NCBI GenBank assembly: GCA_963733845.1
Contig: CAVTEM010000004.1
Coordinates: 148,074 to 212,073 of the forward strand
DNA from: DATFQE01 sp963733845
GTDB taxonomy: Bacteria > Actinomycetota > Thermoleophilia > Gaiellales > Gaiellaceae
Direction: 5' to 3'
DNA length: 64,000 nt
Shown: positions 35,594 through 44,494 of the stretch, one piece after another
Layout of the letters: the number at the start of each line of letters is the position of its first letter
How positions within the stretch are numbered: position 1 is the stretch's first letter
Program-made: the position numbers and the translations under genes
The notes under the pieces: generated by a model
Database searches by the model: none
What the model was told of the DNA's origin: nothing
What the model saw: the letters and a program-made list of their open reading frames with translations, nothing else

Positions 35594-36427
35594 ATGCGCC
35601 GTCTCGTCGTTCTGCTCGCGTCCACCACGGGCCTGGCTCTGATCGCAGCATTCCCGCTCTACGCCGGCGGCGGCGGAAAGGCAGCCACCGGCCCGCTTCC
35701 GGACCTGCAGACCGTCGTGCCGCGCCATCTCCAGCTCGTGAATCAGCAGCAGAAGGAGCTGCTCCGCTTCGCGAACGGAATCGCCAACACCGGCCAGGGT
35801 CCGCTCGCCCTGCGGCCGGACCCGCCGATCGCCGACGCGACGACGACGACGACCGCGATCCAGGAGATCCGCAGCAGCAACGACCTGTACAAGTGCGGCG
35901 AGCAGCCGAAGCAGGTCACGGCCTGCTACACGATCGTGCGCGAGCGCGTCACCGGGACGTTCGAGTTTCATCCGGCCCACAACCACTGGCACATCGGTGA
36001 CGTCGCGCTGTTCGAGCTCCACCAGGGCAGCCCCACCGGCCCGATCGTCGGCGGTCAGTCGATCAAGACCACGTTCTGCCTGATCGACTGGTACAAGCTC
36101 GAGGGCAACTCGAACACGGCCGACCGCGTCTTCCACGACTGCGAGCGGAGCTACCAGGGCATCCAATCGGGCTGGGTCGACCAGTACCACCATGCGCTCC
36201 CCGGCCAGGAGCTCGACCTGACCGGGATCGCCAACGCGGACGACTACTACCTCGTCAGCACCTCGAACTTCGCGCAGCGCTTCGAAGAGACCGACTACAT
36301 GAACAACACGGCGTGGGTGAAGTTCCGGCTCTACGCGGACTCGAACGGCAACCGGAAGATCGAGGTCAAGGGGAACTCGCCATGCTCGACCCCCGGCCTC
36401 TGCGGCGTAAACGCACCCAACCGCTGA
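35594..36427 (+). CDS. secreted lysyl oxidase-like copper amine oxidase
   Basis: Product of 277 aa with a signal peptide (about residues 1-25). The copper talon is HPAHNHWH at residues 126-133, matching the three-His HxHxH motif of lysyl oxidases. The two residues that form the lysine tyrosylquinone cofactor in animal enzymes have counterparts: K158 in IKTTFC and Y187 in RSYQGIQ. The closing TDYMNNTAWVKF fits the family's ESDYTNN. Such enzymes deaminate primary amines, including peptidyl lysine, to aldehydes with O2. ATG 35594 lies seven bases from GGAGG. It heads the gabT-potADBC operon, an unusual place for this enzyme. Confidence 0.85.
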   Translation: MRRLVVLLASTTGLALIAAFPLYAGGGGKAATGPLPDLQTVVPRHLQLVNQQQKELLRFANGIANTGQGPLALRPDPPIADATTTTTAIQEIRSSNDLYKCGEQPKQVTACYTIVRERVTGTFEFHPAHNHWHIGDVALFELHQGSPTGPIVGGQSIKTTFCLIDWYKLEGNSNTADRVFHDCERSYQGIQSGWVDQYHHALPGQELDLTGIANADDYYLVSTSNFAQRFEETDYMNNTAWVKFRLYADSNGNRKIEVKGNSPCSTPGLCGVNAPNR

Positions 36428-36429
36428 CG

Positions 36430-37728
36430 GTGGCGACGACCCAGGGCACCGAGACCGAACGCGTGCTCAACGCGCGGGAGCGCTTCGTGGCGCGCGGGAT
36501 CTCGACGCCGAGCATCGTGGTGGCGCGCGCCGAGGGCGCGAGCGTCGAGGACGTCGACGGGCGCCGCTACGTCGACTTCGCCGGCGGGCTCGGCTGCCAG
36601 AACACGGGCCACGGCTTGCCGACGGCGGTGGCGGCGATGCACGAGCAGATCGACCGCTACCTGCACCAGTGCTTCATGGTCGGGATCTACGAGCCGTACG
36701 TCGAGCTGTGCAGGCGGCTCGCCGAGCTCTCGCCGTGCAGGGGCGTCGAGCAGAAGAGCCTGCTCGTGAACTCGGGCGCGGAGGCGATCGAGAACGCGGT
36801 CAAGGTCGCGCGGGCGGCCACGGGCCGGCCCGCCGTGATCGCGTTCGACAACGCCTTCCACGGCCGCACGCTGCTGACGATGACGCTCACCAGCAAGGTC
36901 GCCTACCGCAAGGGCTTCGGGCCCTTCGCGCCCGAGGTCTACCGCGCGCCGGCCCCCTACGCGTACCGGGGCGTGTCGACGGACGACGCGCTGACCGGGC
37001 TGGAGCTCCTGTTCAAGAAGGAGGTCGACCCGGCCTCGGTCGCGTGCGTCGTACTGGAGCCGGTCCAGGGGGAAGGCGGCTTCATCCCGATGCCGGCGGA
37101 CTTCCTCGTCGGCCTGCGTGCGGTCTGCGACCGGCACGGCATCCTCTACGTCGACGACGAGGTCCAGAGCGGCGTCGGCCGCACGGGGCCGATCTGGGCG
37201 ATCGAGCACGCGGGCGTCGAGCCCGACCTGCTCGTCTCGGGCAAGAGCCTCGGCGGCGGCCTCCCGCTCGCCGCGGTGACAGGAGGCGCAGAGGTGATGG
37301 ACGCCGTCGACCCGGGCGGGCTCGGCGGTACCTTCGGCGGCAACCCCGTCGCGTGCGCAGCCGGGATCGCCGTGCTGGACGAGGTGGCAACTGAGGACTT
37401 CCGGGCGCGCGCCGACGCGATCGGCGAGCGGCTGCGGACGCGGCTCGACGCGATCGCGGCGCGTGTCCCGGAGGTAGGCGAGGTCCGGGGGATCGGCCCG
37501 ATGCTCGCGCTCGAGCTCGTGCGCGACCCGGCGACGAAGGAGCCGGCTCCCGAGCTCGCGCTCTCGACCCTCACCGGCGCTCGCGAGCGGGGCCTGATCC
37601 TGCTCACGTGCGGCCTCTACGGCAACGTCGTCCGGATCCTCGTCCCGCTCGTGGCGTCCGACGAGGAGCTCGCCCGCGGCCTCGACATCCTGGAGGAAGC
37701 GCTTGTCGCAGCCTGCGGCCGCGGGTAG
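36430..37728 (+). CDS. gabT: 4-aminobutyrate aminotransferase (class III)
   Basis: PLP enzyme of 432 aa that passes the amino group of GABA or a related omega-amino acid to 2-oxoglutarate, giving succinic semialdehyde. The opening ERVLNARERFVARGIS, NSGAEAIENAVKVARAATGR, FDNAFHGRT, the Asp of LYVDDEVQSGVGRTG and the PLP lysine in LLVSGKSLGGGLPL are typical. GTG 36430 lies two bases after the lysyl oxidase stop. Its 3' end overlaps the potA start, so it belongs to the transporter operon. Close relatives may prefer 5-aminovalerate or putrescine. Confidence 0.92.
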   Translation: MATTQGTETERVLNARERFVARGISTPSIVVARAEGASVEDVDGRRYVDFAGGLGCQNTGHGLPTAVAAMHEQIDRYLHQCFMVGIYEPYVELCRRLAELSPCRGVEQKSLLVNSGAEAIENAVKVARAATGRPAVIAFDNAFHGRTLLTMTLTSKVAYRKGFGPFAPEVYRAPAPYAYRGVSTDDALTGLELLFKKEVDPASVACVVLEPVQGEGGFIPMPADFLVGLRAVCDRHGILYVDDEVQSGVGRTGPIWAIEHAGVEPDLLVSGKSLGGGLPLAAVTGGAEVMDAVDPGGLGGTFGGNPVACAAGIAVLDEVATEDFRARADAIGERLRTRLDAIAARVPEVGEVRGIGPMLALELVRDPATKEPAPELALSTLTGARERGLILLTCGLYGNVVRILVPLVASDEELARGLDILEEALVAACGRG

Positions 37729-38764
37729 CGCCGACGTCGAGATCGTCTCGGCGTACAAGTCGTACGGCGACGTGGCCGCGGTGGACGGGGTCGACCTGCT
37801 CGTGCGCGCGGGCGAGTTCTTCACGATGCTCGGGCCGAGCGGCTCGGGCAAGACGACCACGCTGAGGCTGATCGCCGGCTTCGAGCGGCCCGACTCGGGC
37901 CGCATCCTGCTCGGGGGCGACGACGTGACCAAGGTCCCGCCCTACGCGCGCGACGTCAACACGGTCTTCCAGGACTACGCGCTCTTCCCGCACATGACGG
38001 TCGCGTCGAACGTCGACTACGGGCTGCGCGTCAAGAAGGTTCCCCGCGCCGAGCGCAAGCGCCGCGTGGGCGAGGCGCTCGAGATGGTCCGCCTCGGAGC
38101 ACACGGCGGTCGCAAGCCGGGCCAGCTGTCGGGCGGCCAGCGCCAGCGGGTCGCGCTCGCACGCGCGATCGTCAACCGCCCCAAGGTGCTGCTGCTCGAC
38201 GAACCGCTCGGCGCCCTCGACCTGAAGCTCCGCCAGGAGATGCAGATCGAGCTGAAGCGGATCCAGGAGGAGGTCGGGATCACGTTCATCTACGTGACCC
38301 ACGACCAGGAGGAGGCGCTGACGATGAGCGACCGCATGGCCGTGTTCAACGAGGGCCGGATCGAGCAGGTCGGCGCGCCCGCAGCCGTGTACGAGCACCC
38401 CGAGAGCGAGTTCGTCGCCGGGTTCGTGGGCGTCTCGAACGTGCTCGAGCGGACGTACAACGGCAGGCCGAGCCGCTTCACCGTGCGGCCGGAGAAGATT
38501 CGCCTGCTCGCGGAGGGAGAGCTGCCCGCGAGCGGGTGGAACGTCGAGGACGGCGAGATCAGGGACGTGGTCTACGTCGGAATGGTCACGCGCTACGTGG
38601 TCGACCTCGACGCGGGCGGACGGCTGATGGTCGTGCGCCAGAACCTGGAGACGTCCTCGAGCGAGGTGCTCGAGGCCCGAGGCCGCCGGGTGCGACTGGA
38701 GTGGCGGCCGGAACACACGTACGCAATCGAACCGGGGGGAGAGACGGAGGAGATGGATGAGTAG
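37703..38764 (+). CDS. potA: polyamine ABC transporter ATP-binding protein, set 1
   Basis: ATPase of 353 aa. Walker A is GPSGSGKTTT, the signature LSGGQRQRVALARAI, Walker B VLLLDEPLGALD, and the switch His is in YVTHDQEEALTMSD. A C-terminal TOBE-type regulatory barrel follows from about residue 240. The FQDYALFPHMTVASNV stretch is typical of PotA. The TTG start lies after GGAGGAAGCGC within the end of gabT. Its stop overlaps the potD ATG. It energises uptake of spermidine, putrescine or a related amine. Confidence 0.93.
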   Translation: MSQPAAAGSADVEIVSAYKSYGDVAAVDGVDLLVRAGEFFTMLGPSGSGKTTTLRLIAGFERPDSGRILLGGDDVTKVPPYARDVNTVFQDYALFPHMTVASNVDYGLRVKKVPRAERKRRVGEALEMVRLGAHGGRKPGQLSGGQRQRVALARAIVNRPKVLLLDEPLGALDLKLRQEMQIELKRIQEEVGITFIYVTHDQEEALTMSDRMAVFNEGRIEQVGAPAAVYEHPESEFVAGFVGVSNVLERTYNGRPSRFTVRPEKIRLLAEGELPASGWNVEDGEIRDVVYVGMVTRYVVDLDAGGRLMVVRQNLETSSSEVLEARGRRVRLEWRPEHTYAIEPGGETEEMDE

Positions 38765-39980
38765 AAAACGGAGACGATGGCTCGACCCCGCCGTGCTCGC
38801 GGCACTGCTGGTCGCGCTCGCGTTCGCAGCAGCGAGCTGCGGCGGGGACGACGACGATGACGGCGACGCGAGCGGCGGGACGACGACGGAGCAGACGGGC
38901 GCCTCGACCGAGATCGCCGGCCTGGGCACGACGCTGGACGAGATCAAGGAGAAGGCCAGGGCGGAAGGCCAGGTCAACCTCGTGCAGTGGCCGGGCTACG
39001 CCCAGCTCACGAAGGAGTTCCAGCAGGCGACCGGGTGCACGGTGAGCACCAAGGACGGCACGACCTCGGACGACATGATCTCCCTGATCGGGTCCGGCGA
39101 GTACGACGGTGTCTCGGCGTCCGGCAATGCAAGCGTCCGCATGATGGAGCGAGGCGATGTGGCCCCGATCAACCCGGACCTGGTTCCGAACTACGCGGAT
39201 GTCCAGGAGGGGATCAAGAACAAGGACTACAACTCGAGGGACGGCCAGCCCTACGGCGCACCGCACGGCCGCGGTCCGAACCTGCTCGCGTGGCGGACGG
39301 ACGCGGTGACGCCCGCGCCCGACAGCTGGGGAGCGATCTGGGACACGAAGACGCCCTACAAGGGCAAGATCTCGATCTACGACGACTCGATCTTCATCGC
39401 CGACGCGGCGCTCTACCTCAAGGCGACGAAGCCGGAGCTCGAGATCGACAACCCGTACCAGCTGAACGACGAGCAGTTCACCGCGGCGGTCGACCTGATG
39501 AAGGGGCTCGCCCCGAACGTCGGCGAGTGGTGGGCCGACTACGCGAAGCAGATCCAGTCGTACGCGAACAAGGACGTCGTGATCGGCACGACGTGGCCGA
39601 TCCAGGTCAACCTCCTCAAGGGCGACAAGAAGCCGGTCGAGGGGATCAAGCCCAAGGAGGGCACCACCGGCTGGTCGGACACCTGGATGATCTACTCCAA
39701 GGCCGCCCATCCGAACTGCATGTACCTCTGGATGGACCACATGATCTCTCCGGCGGCGCAGGCGGCAGTCGCGGAGGGCTTCGGCGAGGCGCCGGTCAAC
39801 CTGAAGGCCTGCGAGCTGACGAAGAACAAGAACCACTGCGACGAGTTCCACGCCTCGGACGAGTCCTGGTGGGAGGACGTCTACTACTGGACGACGCCCA
39901 CCGCGGACTGCGGCGGTGAGGGCGGGACGTGCAAGACCCAGGAGGACTGGGTGAACGCCTGGACCGAGATCCGCGGCTAG
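38757..39980 (+). CDS. potD: polyamine-binding lipoprotein, set 1
   Basis: Extracellular substrate-binding protein of 407 aa. A basic start and hydrophobic segment end in the lipobox AAASCGG, so it is anchored by lipid. An Asp/Gly/Thr linker follows. The mature part (VNLVQWPGYAQLTKEFQQATG onward) is the PotD-type fold, with GTTWPIQVNLL lining the cleft. The C-terminal segment contains four Cys that could pair in twos. The ATG overlaps the potA stop (ATGAGTAG). Confidence 0.92.
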   Translation: MSRKRRRWLDPAVLAALLVALAFAAASCGGDDDDDGDASGGTTTEQTGASTEIAGLGTTLDEIKEKARAEGQVNLVQWPGYAQLTKEFQQATGCTVSTKDGTTSDDMISLIGSGEYDGVSASGNASVRMMERGDVAPINPDLVPNYADVQEGIKNKDYNSRDGQPYGAPHGRGPNLLAWRTDAVTPAPDSWGAIWDTKTPYKGKISIYDDSIFIADAALYLKATKPELEIDNPYQLNDEQFTAAVDLMKGLAPNVGEWWADYAKQIQSYANKDVVIGTTWPIQVNLLKGDKKPVEGIKPKEGTTGWSDTWMIYSKAAHPNCMYLWMDHMISPAAQAAVAEGFGEAPVNLKACELTKNKNHCDEFHASDESWWEDVYYWTTPTADCGGEGGTCKTQEDWVNAWTEIRG

Positions 39981-40005
39981 GGCCGGCGAGCCCGCGAGGC
40001 ACGCC

Positions 40006-40902
40006 GTGACCTCGGCCGAGTACGCAGGGTCGCCGCCCCGGGGAAGCCCGGGGCGGCGGCTCTCGACCTTCTTCTACCGGCACCCGTACGTCGGTCTCGC
40101 CGTGCTGCTCGCGCTCCCGCTCGGCTGGCTCGTCGGCATCTACCTCGGATCGCTGTTCTTCTTGCTGCTCGCCTCGGTGTGGGACACCGACCCGTTCACG
40201 TCCCTCGTCGTCCACGACTTCACGCTCGACAACTTCCGCCGGATCCTGGAGGAACCGGTCTACCGGGAGGTGGCCTGGCGGACGATCTCGATGGCGAGCT
40301 TCGTCACGGTGGCGGACGCGGTGCTCGCCTTTCCGATCGCGTACTACCTGGCCCGGGTGGCGTCGCCGCGGACCCGGAACCTGCTCGTCGTCGCGGTGCT
40401 GATGCCGTTGTGGGTGAGCTACCTGGTCAAGGCCTACGCGTGGCGGACGATCCTGTCCGACTCGGGCGTCGTGAACTGGGCGCTCGACCCGCTCGGCCTC
40501 AGCTTCGACGGCTACTCGTCGGTTGGCCTCTGGCTCGTGTTCACGTACCTCTGGCTGCCGTTCATGATCCTGCCCGTCTACGCCGGGCTGGAGCGGATCC
40601 CCGACTCGGTGTTCGAGGCATCGGCCGACCTCGGCGGCCGCTCGCTGCGCACGTTCTTCCGCGTGACCCTGCCGCTCGCGTTCCCCGCCGTCGTCGCCGG
40701 CTCGATCTTCACGTTCTCGCTCACCCTGGGCGACTACATCGCGCCCGACCTGATCACGAGCGAGCAGTTCATCGGCACCGTCATCTACGACCAGCGCGGC
40801 ACGAATCTGCCCGTGGCCGCCGCCTTCACGCTCGTGCCGATCGGCGTGATGGTGATCTACCTGCTGGTCGCCAGACGGCTGAAGGCCTTCGAGGCGCTGT
40901 GA
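40006..40902 (+). CDS. potB: polyamine ABC transporter permease, set 1 (PotB-type)
   Basis: Membrane permease of 298 aa with six helices. The EAA loop is present (EASADLGGRSLRTFFRVTLP), the contact for PotA. The GTG start follows the potD stop by 25 bases. Its TGA overlaps the GTG of potC. Confidence 0.92.
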   Translation: MTSAEYAGSPPRGSPGRRLSTFFYRHPYVGLAVLLALPLGWLVGIYLGSLFFLLLASVWDTDPFTSLVVHDFTLDNFRRILEEPVYREVAWRTISMASFVTVADAVLAFPIAYYLARVASPRTRNLLVVAVLMPLWVSYLVKAYAWRTILSDSGVVNWALDPLGLSFDGYSSVGLWLVFTYLWLPFMILPVYAGLERIPDSVFEASADLGGRSLRTFFRVTLPLAFPAVVAGSIFTFSLTLGDYIAPDLITSEQFIGTVIYDQRGTNLPVAAAFTLVPIGVMVIYLLVARRLKAFEAL

Positions 40903-41708
40903 CCGAGTCCCGCCTCACCGCTCTGTTCCTGCGGCTCGGGGCCGGGCTGACGCTCGCGTTCATCTACGTGCCGCTCATCCTGATCGGCCTGTACGCCTTC
41001 AACGAGGGCGTCACCCAGGCCTGGCCGATCGAGAACTTCTCCACCAAGTGGTTCTCCGTCGCCTACCACAACGAGGGCGTGCGCCAGGCGCTCTGGCTCT
41101 CGCTCCGGGCGGCCCTCGGGGCGACCGCCGTGGCCCTCGTCCTCGGCACGCTCGTCTCGCTGGCGGTCTCCCGCTACCGCTTCTTCGGGCGCGAGACCGT
41201 CTCGCTCGTGATCATCCTGCCGATCGCCCTGCCCGGCATCGTCACCGGGCTCGCGCTGCAGACCACCTACACGACCGTGGGCATGGATTTCGGCCTGCTG
41301 ACGATCATCATCGGCCACGCCACCTTCTGCGTCGTCGTCGTCTACAACAACGCGGCCGCCCGCCTGCGCCGGCTGCACGGCTCGCTCGAGGAGGCGTCGT
41401 ACGACCTCGGCGGGGACGCGTGGCAGACGTTCCGGCACGTGACCTTCCCGCAGATGCGCACGGCCCTGCTCGCGGGCGGGCTGCTGGCCTTCGCGCTCTC
41501 CTTCGACGAGGTCGTCGTCACGGTCTTCACCTCGGGGGCGCAGCAGACGCTGCCGATCTGGATCTACGCCAACCTGTTCCGTCCCGTCGAGCAGCCGATC
41601 GTCAACGTGGTCGCGCTGTTCGTGATCGTGGCCTCGATCATCCCGGTCTACCTCGCGCAGCGGGTCGGAAGCGGAACCGCGAGCGGCCTGCCGACCGGGA
41701 GGCGCTGA
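40899..41708 (+). CDS. potC: polyamine ABC transporter permease, set 1 (PotC-type)
   Basis: Second permease, 269 aa, six helices. The EAA loop reads LEEASYDLGGDAWQTFRHVT. FIYVPLILIGLYAFNEG near the start is typical of PotC. The GTGA overlap with potB shows coupling. A palindrome-like CTTGG...CCAAG element follows the stop. Confidence 0.92.
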   Translation: MTESRLTALFLRLGAGLTLAFIYVPLILIGLYAFNEGVTQAWPIENFSTKWFSVAYHNEGVRQALWLSLRAALGATAVALVLGTLVSLAVSRYRFFGRETVSLVIILPIALPGIVTGLALQTTYTTVGMDFGLLTIIIGHATFCVVVVYNNAAARLRRLHGSLEEASYDLGGDAWQTFRHVTFPQMRTALLAGGLLAFALSFDEVVVTVFTSGAQQTLPIWIYANLFRPVEQPIVNVVALFVIVASIIPVYLAQRVGSGTASGLPTGRR

Positions 41709-41759
41709 CTTGGACACTGCGGCCAAGAATCCGCGCCAGGATCGGCCAACGGTTCTGGC

Positions 41760-41788
41760 TTGTCCGCCCAAGTGGCGAACGGTACGCT
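41760..41788 (+). promoter_or_regulatory. promoter of the second aldehyde dehydrogenase/pot set
   Basis: TTGTCC and TACGCT are separated by exactly 17 bases, the best -35/-10 pair seen in the window. Transcription would start near 41795, about 25 bases before the ATG. GGCCAA-type sequences flank it at about 41722 and 41744, and CTTGG/CCAAG arms lie at 41709-41713 and 41723-41727. Confidence 0.5.
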
Positions 41789-41819
41789 CGCCGCTCCGAC
41801 CAACCCCGGAGGTTTCCCC

Positions 41820-43257
41820 ATGAGCGTTGCGGTTGCGCGCTACCAGAACTTCGTCGGCGGCGAGTGGGTCGACGCCGTCGAAGGCGACACGGCCGAGATC
41901 ATCAACCCGGCGACCGGCGAGACGATCGGCGAGGTGCCCCAGGGTTCGCAGGCGGACGTCGACCGCGCCGTGGAGGCCGCGAAGAAGGGCTGGGCCGAGT
42001 GGCGCGAGACGACCCCCGGCGAGCGCGCGGAAGCGCTGCTCGGGCTCGCGGACGTGATCGACGAGCACGCCGAGGAGCTGGCGCAGATCGAGTCGCAGAA
42101 CGTGGGCAAGCCGCTCTCGTACGCGCGCGACGAGATGCCGGTCTGCAGCGACAACATCCGCTTCTTCGCAGGTGCCGCGCGCATCCTCGAGGGGCGCTCC
42201 ACGGGCGAGTACATGCGCGGCTACACCTCGATGATCCGGCGCGAGCCGCTCGGGATCGTCGGCCAGGTCGCGCCGTGGAACTACCCGCTGATGATGGCCG
42301 TCTGGAAGTTCGCGCCCGCGCTGGCCGCCGGCAACGTGAGCGTGCTGAAGCCGTCCGAGCAGACGCCGCTCTCCACGCTTCGCTTCGCCCAGCTGGCCGC
42401 CGATGTGCTCCCGGCCGGCGTTCTCAACGTGATCACGGGCGACGGCGAGCCGGTCGGCGCCGGGCTCGTCAGGCACCCGGACGTGCGGCTCGTGTCGCTG
42501 ACCGGCGACGTCGCCACCGGCAAGGAGGTCGCGCGCGCCGCGGCCGAGTCGCTGAAGCGCGTCCACCTCGAGCTGGGCGGCAAGGCGCCGGTGATCGTCT
42601 TCGACGACGCCGATCCGGCCCAGGTCGCCGAGGCGATCAAGATCGGCGGCTACTGGAACTCCGGCCAGGACTGCACGGCGGCCTCCCGCGTCGTCGCGGG
42701 CCCGAAGATCTACGACAAGCTGCTCGAGGAGCTCGTGCCGGCGGTCGAGAGCCTCCACGTCGGCGACCCGGCCGAGAGCGAGGACGTCGAGATGGGGCCC
42801 GGTGATCTCGCAGGCGCAGCAGGAGCGCGTGCTCGGCTTCCTCGACCGCGCGAAGGGCGCCAAGGTGCTCACGGGCGGCGGCACGAACGGCGACCGCGGC
42901 TTCTTCGTCAAGCCGACCGTCGTCACGGACGTCGCGCAGACCGACGAGATCGTCCAGCGCGAGGTGTTCGGGCCGGTCGTGACGGTGCAGCGCTTCGCCG
43001 ACGACGACCAGGCGCTCGCCTGGGCGAACGACGTCCACTACGGCCTCGCGGCCTCGGTGTTCACGCGCGACATCTCGCGTGCCCTCAACGCCGCGCGCAA
43101 GCTCGAGTTCGGGACGGTCTGGATCAACGACCACATCCCGCTGGTCTCCGAGATGCCCCACGGCGGCTACAAGCAGTCGGGCTACGGCAAGGACCTGTCG
43201 ATGTACTCGCTCGAGGACTACACCCAGGTGAAGCACGTCATGGCCAAGCTCGACTAG
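41820..43257 (+). CDS. aminobutyraldehyde dehydrogenase-like aldehyde dehydrogenase (frameshifted)
   Basis: About 478 aa once a +1 shift near 42798-42800 is corrected (between DVEMGP and VISQAQQERVL). Family residues are IVGQVAPWNYPL, KPSEQTPLS, the Glu of HLELGGKAPVIVF, and the nucleophile Cys in NSGQDCTAAS. VWINDHIPLVSEMPHGGYK near the end is typical of gamma-aminobutyraldehyde and betaine-aldehyde dehydrogenases. It would turn 4-aminobutanal from putrescine into GABA, the substrate of the gabT product. ATG 41820 follows GGAGGTTTCCCC. Confidence 0.9.
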
Positions 43258-43261
43258 GCAT

Positions 43262-43378
43262 TTGAACGACACGACCGTCGCTGCGGAGCAACCAGCGGCC
43301 CAGGCGGACTCGCCGGGCCCGAAGACCGGCCGCCCCGCGCTCGTGATCCCGCCGGAAGGAGGTCGCGATGGCGACTGA
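43262..43378 (+). CDS. possible 38-residue leader or small protein
   Basis: A short frame starts at TTG 43262, four bases after the dehydrogenase stop, and runs into the start of potA-2 (stop at 43376-43378). Third codon positions are mostly G or C until the region that doubles as the potA-2 ribosome-binding site, which is coding-like. The peptide is Ala/Pro-rich and ends PALVIPPEGGRDGD; no family is recognised. It could be translated to couple the neighbours or be chance. Confidence 0.3.
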   Translation: MNDTTVAAEQPAAQADSPGPKTGRPALVIPPEGGRDGD

Positions 43379-44494
43379 GCTGCGATCCGAGCCGGCCGGC
43401 GAGCAGCGATCCGAGCCCTCCGACGTCAGGCTCGAACGCGTCACCAAGAGGTTCGACGACGTCGTCGCCGTCGACGACCTCAGCATCGAGATCCCGCAGG
43501 GCTCCTTCTTCGCGCTCCTGGGGCCCTCGGGCTGCGGCAAGACGACCACGCTGCGGATGATCGGCGGCTTCGAGGAGCCGGACTCCGGCGCGATCTACCT
43601 CGCCGACCAGTCCGTGACGGGGCTCCCGCCGTACAAGCGCGACGTCAACACCGTCTTCCAGAGCTACGCCCTCTTCCCGCACCTGACGCATCTTCGAAAA
43701 CGTCGCGTTCGGGCTCCGCCGCAAGCGGCCTGAAGGGGTCGCAGCTCGACGGGCGCGTGCGCGAGATCCTGCGCCTGGTCGACCTGGCCGGCGTCGAGAA
43801 GCGCAAGCCGCGGCAGCTCTCGGGCGGCCAGCAGCAGCGCGTCGCGCTCGCGCGCGCGCTCGTGAACAGGCCGCAGGTGCTGCTGCTCGACGAGCCGCTC
43901 GGCGCGCTCGACCTGAAGCTGCGCAAGCAGATGCAGCTCGAGCTGAAGGCGCTCCAGCACGACATGGGCATCACCTTCGTCCACGTCACGCACGACCAGG
44001 AAGAGGCGATGACCATGGCCGACCAGATCGCGGTCATGAACAAGGGCCGGATCGAGCAGCTCGGGCACACCGACCGAGCTGTACGAGAAGCCGCGCACCG
44101 CTTTCGTCGCCCGCTTCCTCGGCGCCTCCAACCTGCTGCCGGGAACCGTGTCGGGCTCGGGCGTCGTCCGCCTCGACGGCGGCGAGCGAGGTGCGGATCC
44201 CGCCCGCGGCGCTGCCCGAGAGCGGGTCGCGCGTCGCCGTCGGGATCCGGCCCGAGAAGCTCGCCTTCGCGCGGCAAGGACGGCGGCAACCGGATCGCGG
44301 GCACCGTCACCGAAAGCGCCTACGTCGGCGTCGCCACGCAGTACATCGTCGACACGGCGTCCGGCCGCCTCACCGTCTACGTCCAGAACGCGGAGCCCGG
44401 CGCGAACGCCGTCGCCACCGGCCTCCCCGTCGAGCTCAGCTTCGCCCCGGAAGCCGCCTTCGTCGTCGACTACACCCAGGAGGGTTCACCATGA
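43368..44494 (+). CDS. potA: polyamine ABC transporter ATP-binding protein, set 2 (multiple frameshifts)
   Basis: PotA paralogue of about 373 aa, readable only after removing five single-base insertions near 43689, 43726, 44066, 44184-44187 and 44275. All motifs are intact: GPSGCGKTTTLRM, FQSYALFPHLT, LSGGQQQRVALARAL, VLLLDEPLGALDLKL, HVTHDQEEAMTMADQ and a C-terminal TOBE region with RPEKLAFAR. The ATG follows GGAAGGAGGTCGCG. The stop overlaps the next gene's ATG (ATGA). If the shifts are real the gene is dead; the undamaged residues between them argue for errors in the sequence. Confidence 0.88.
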
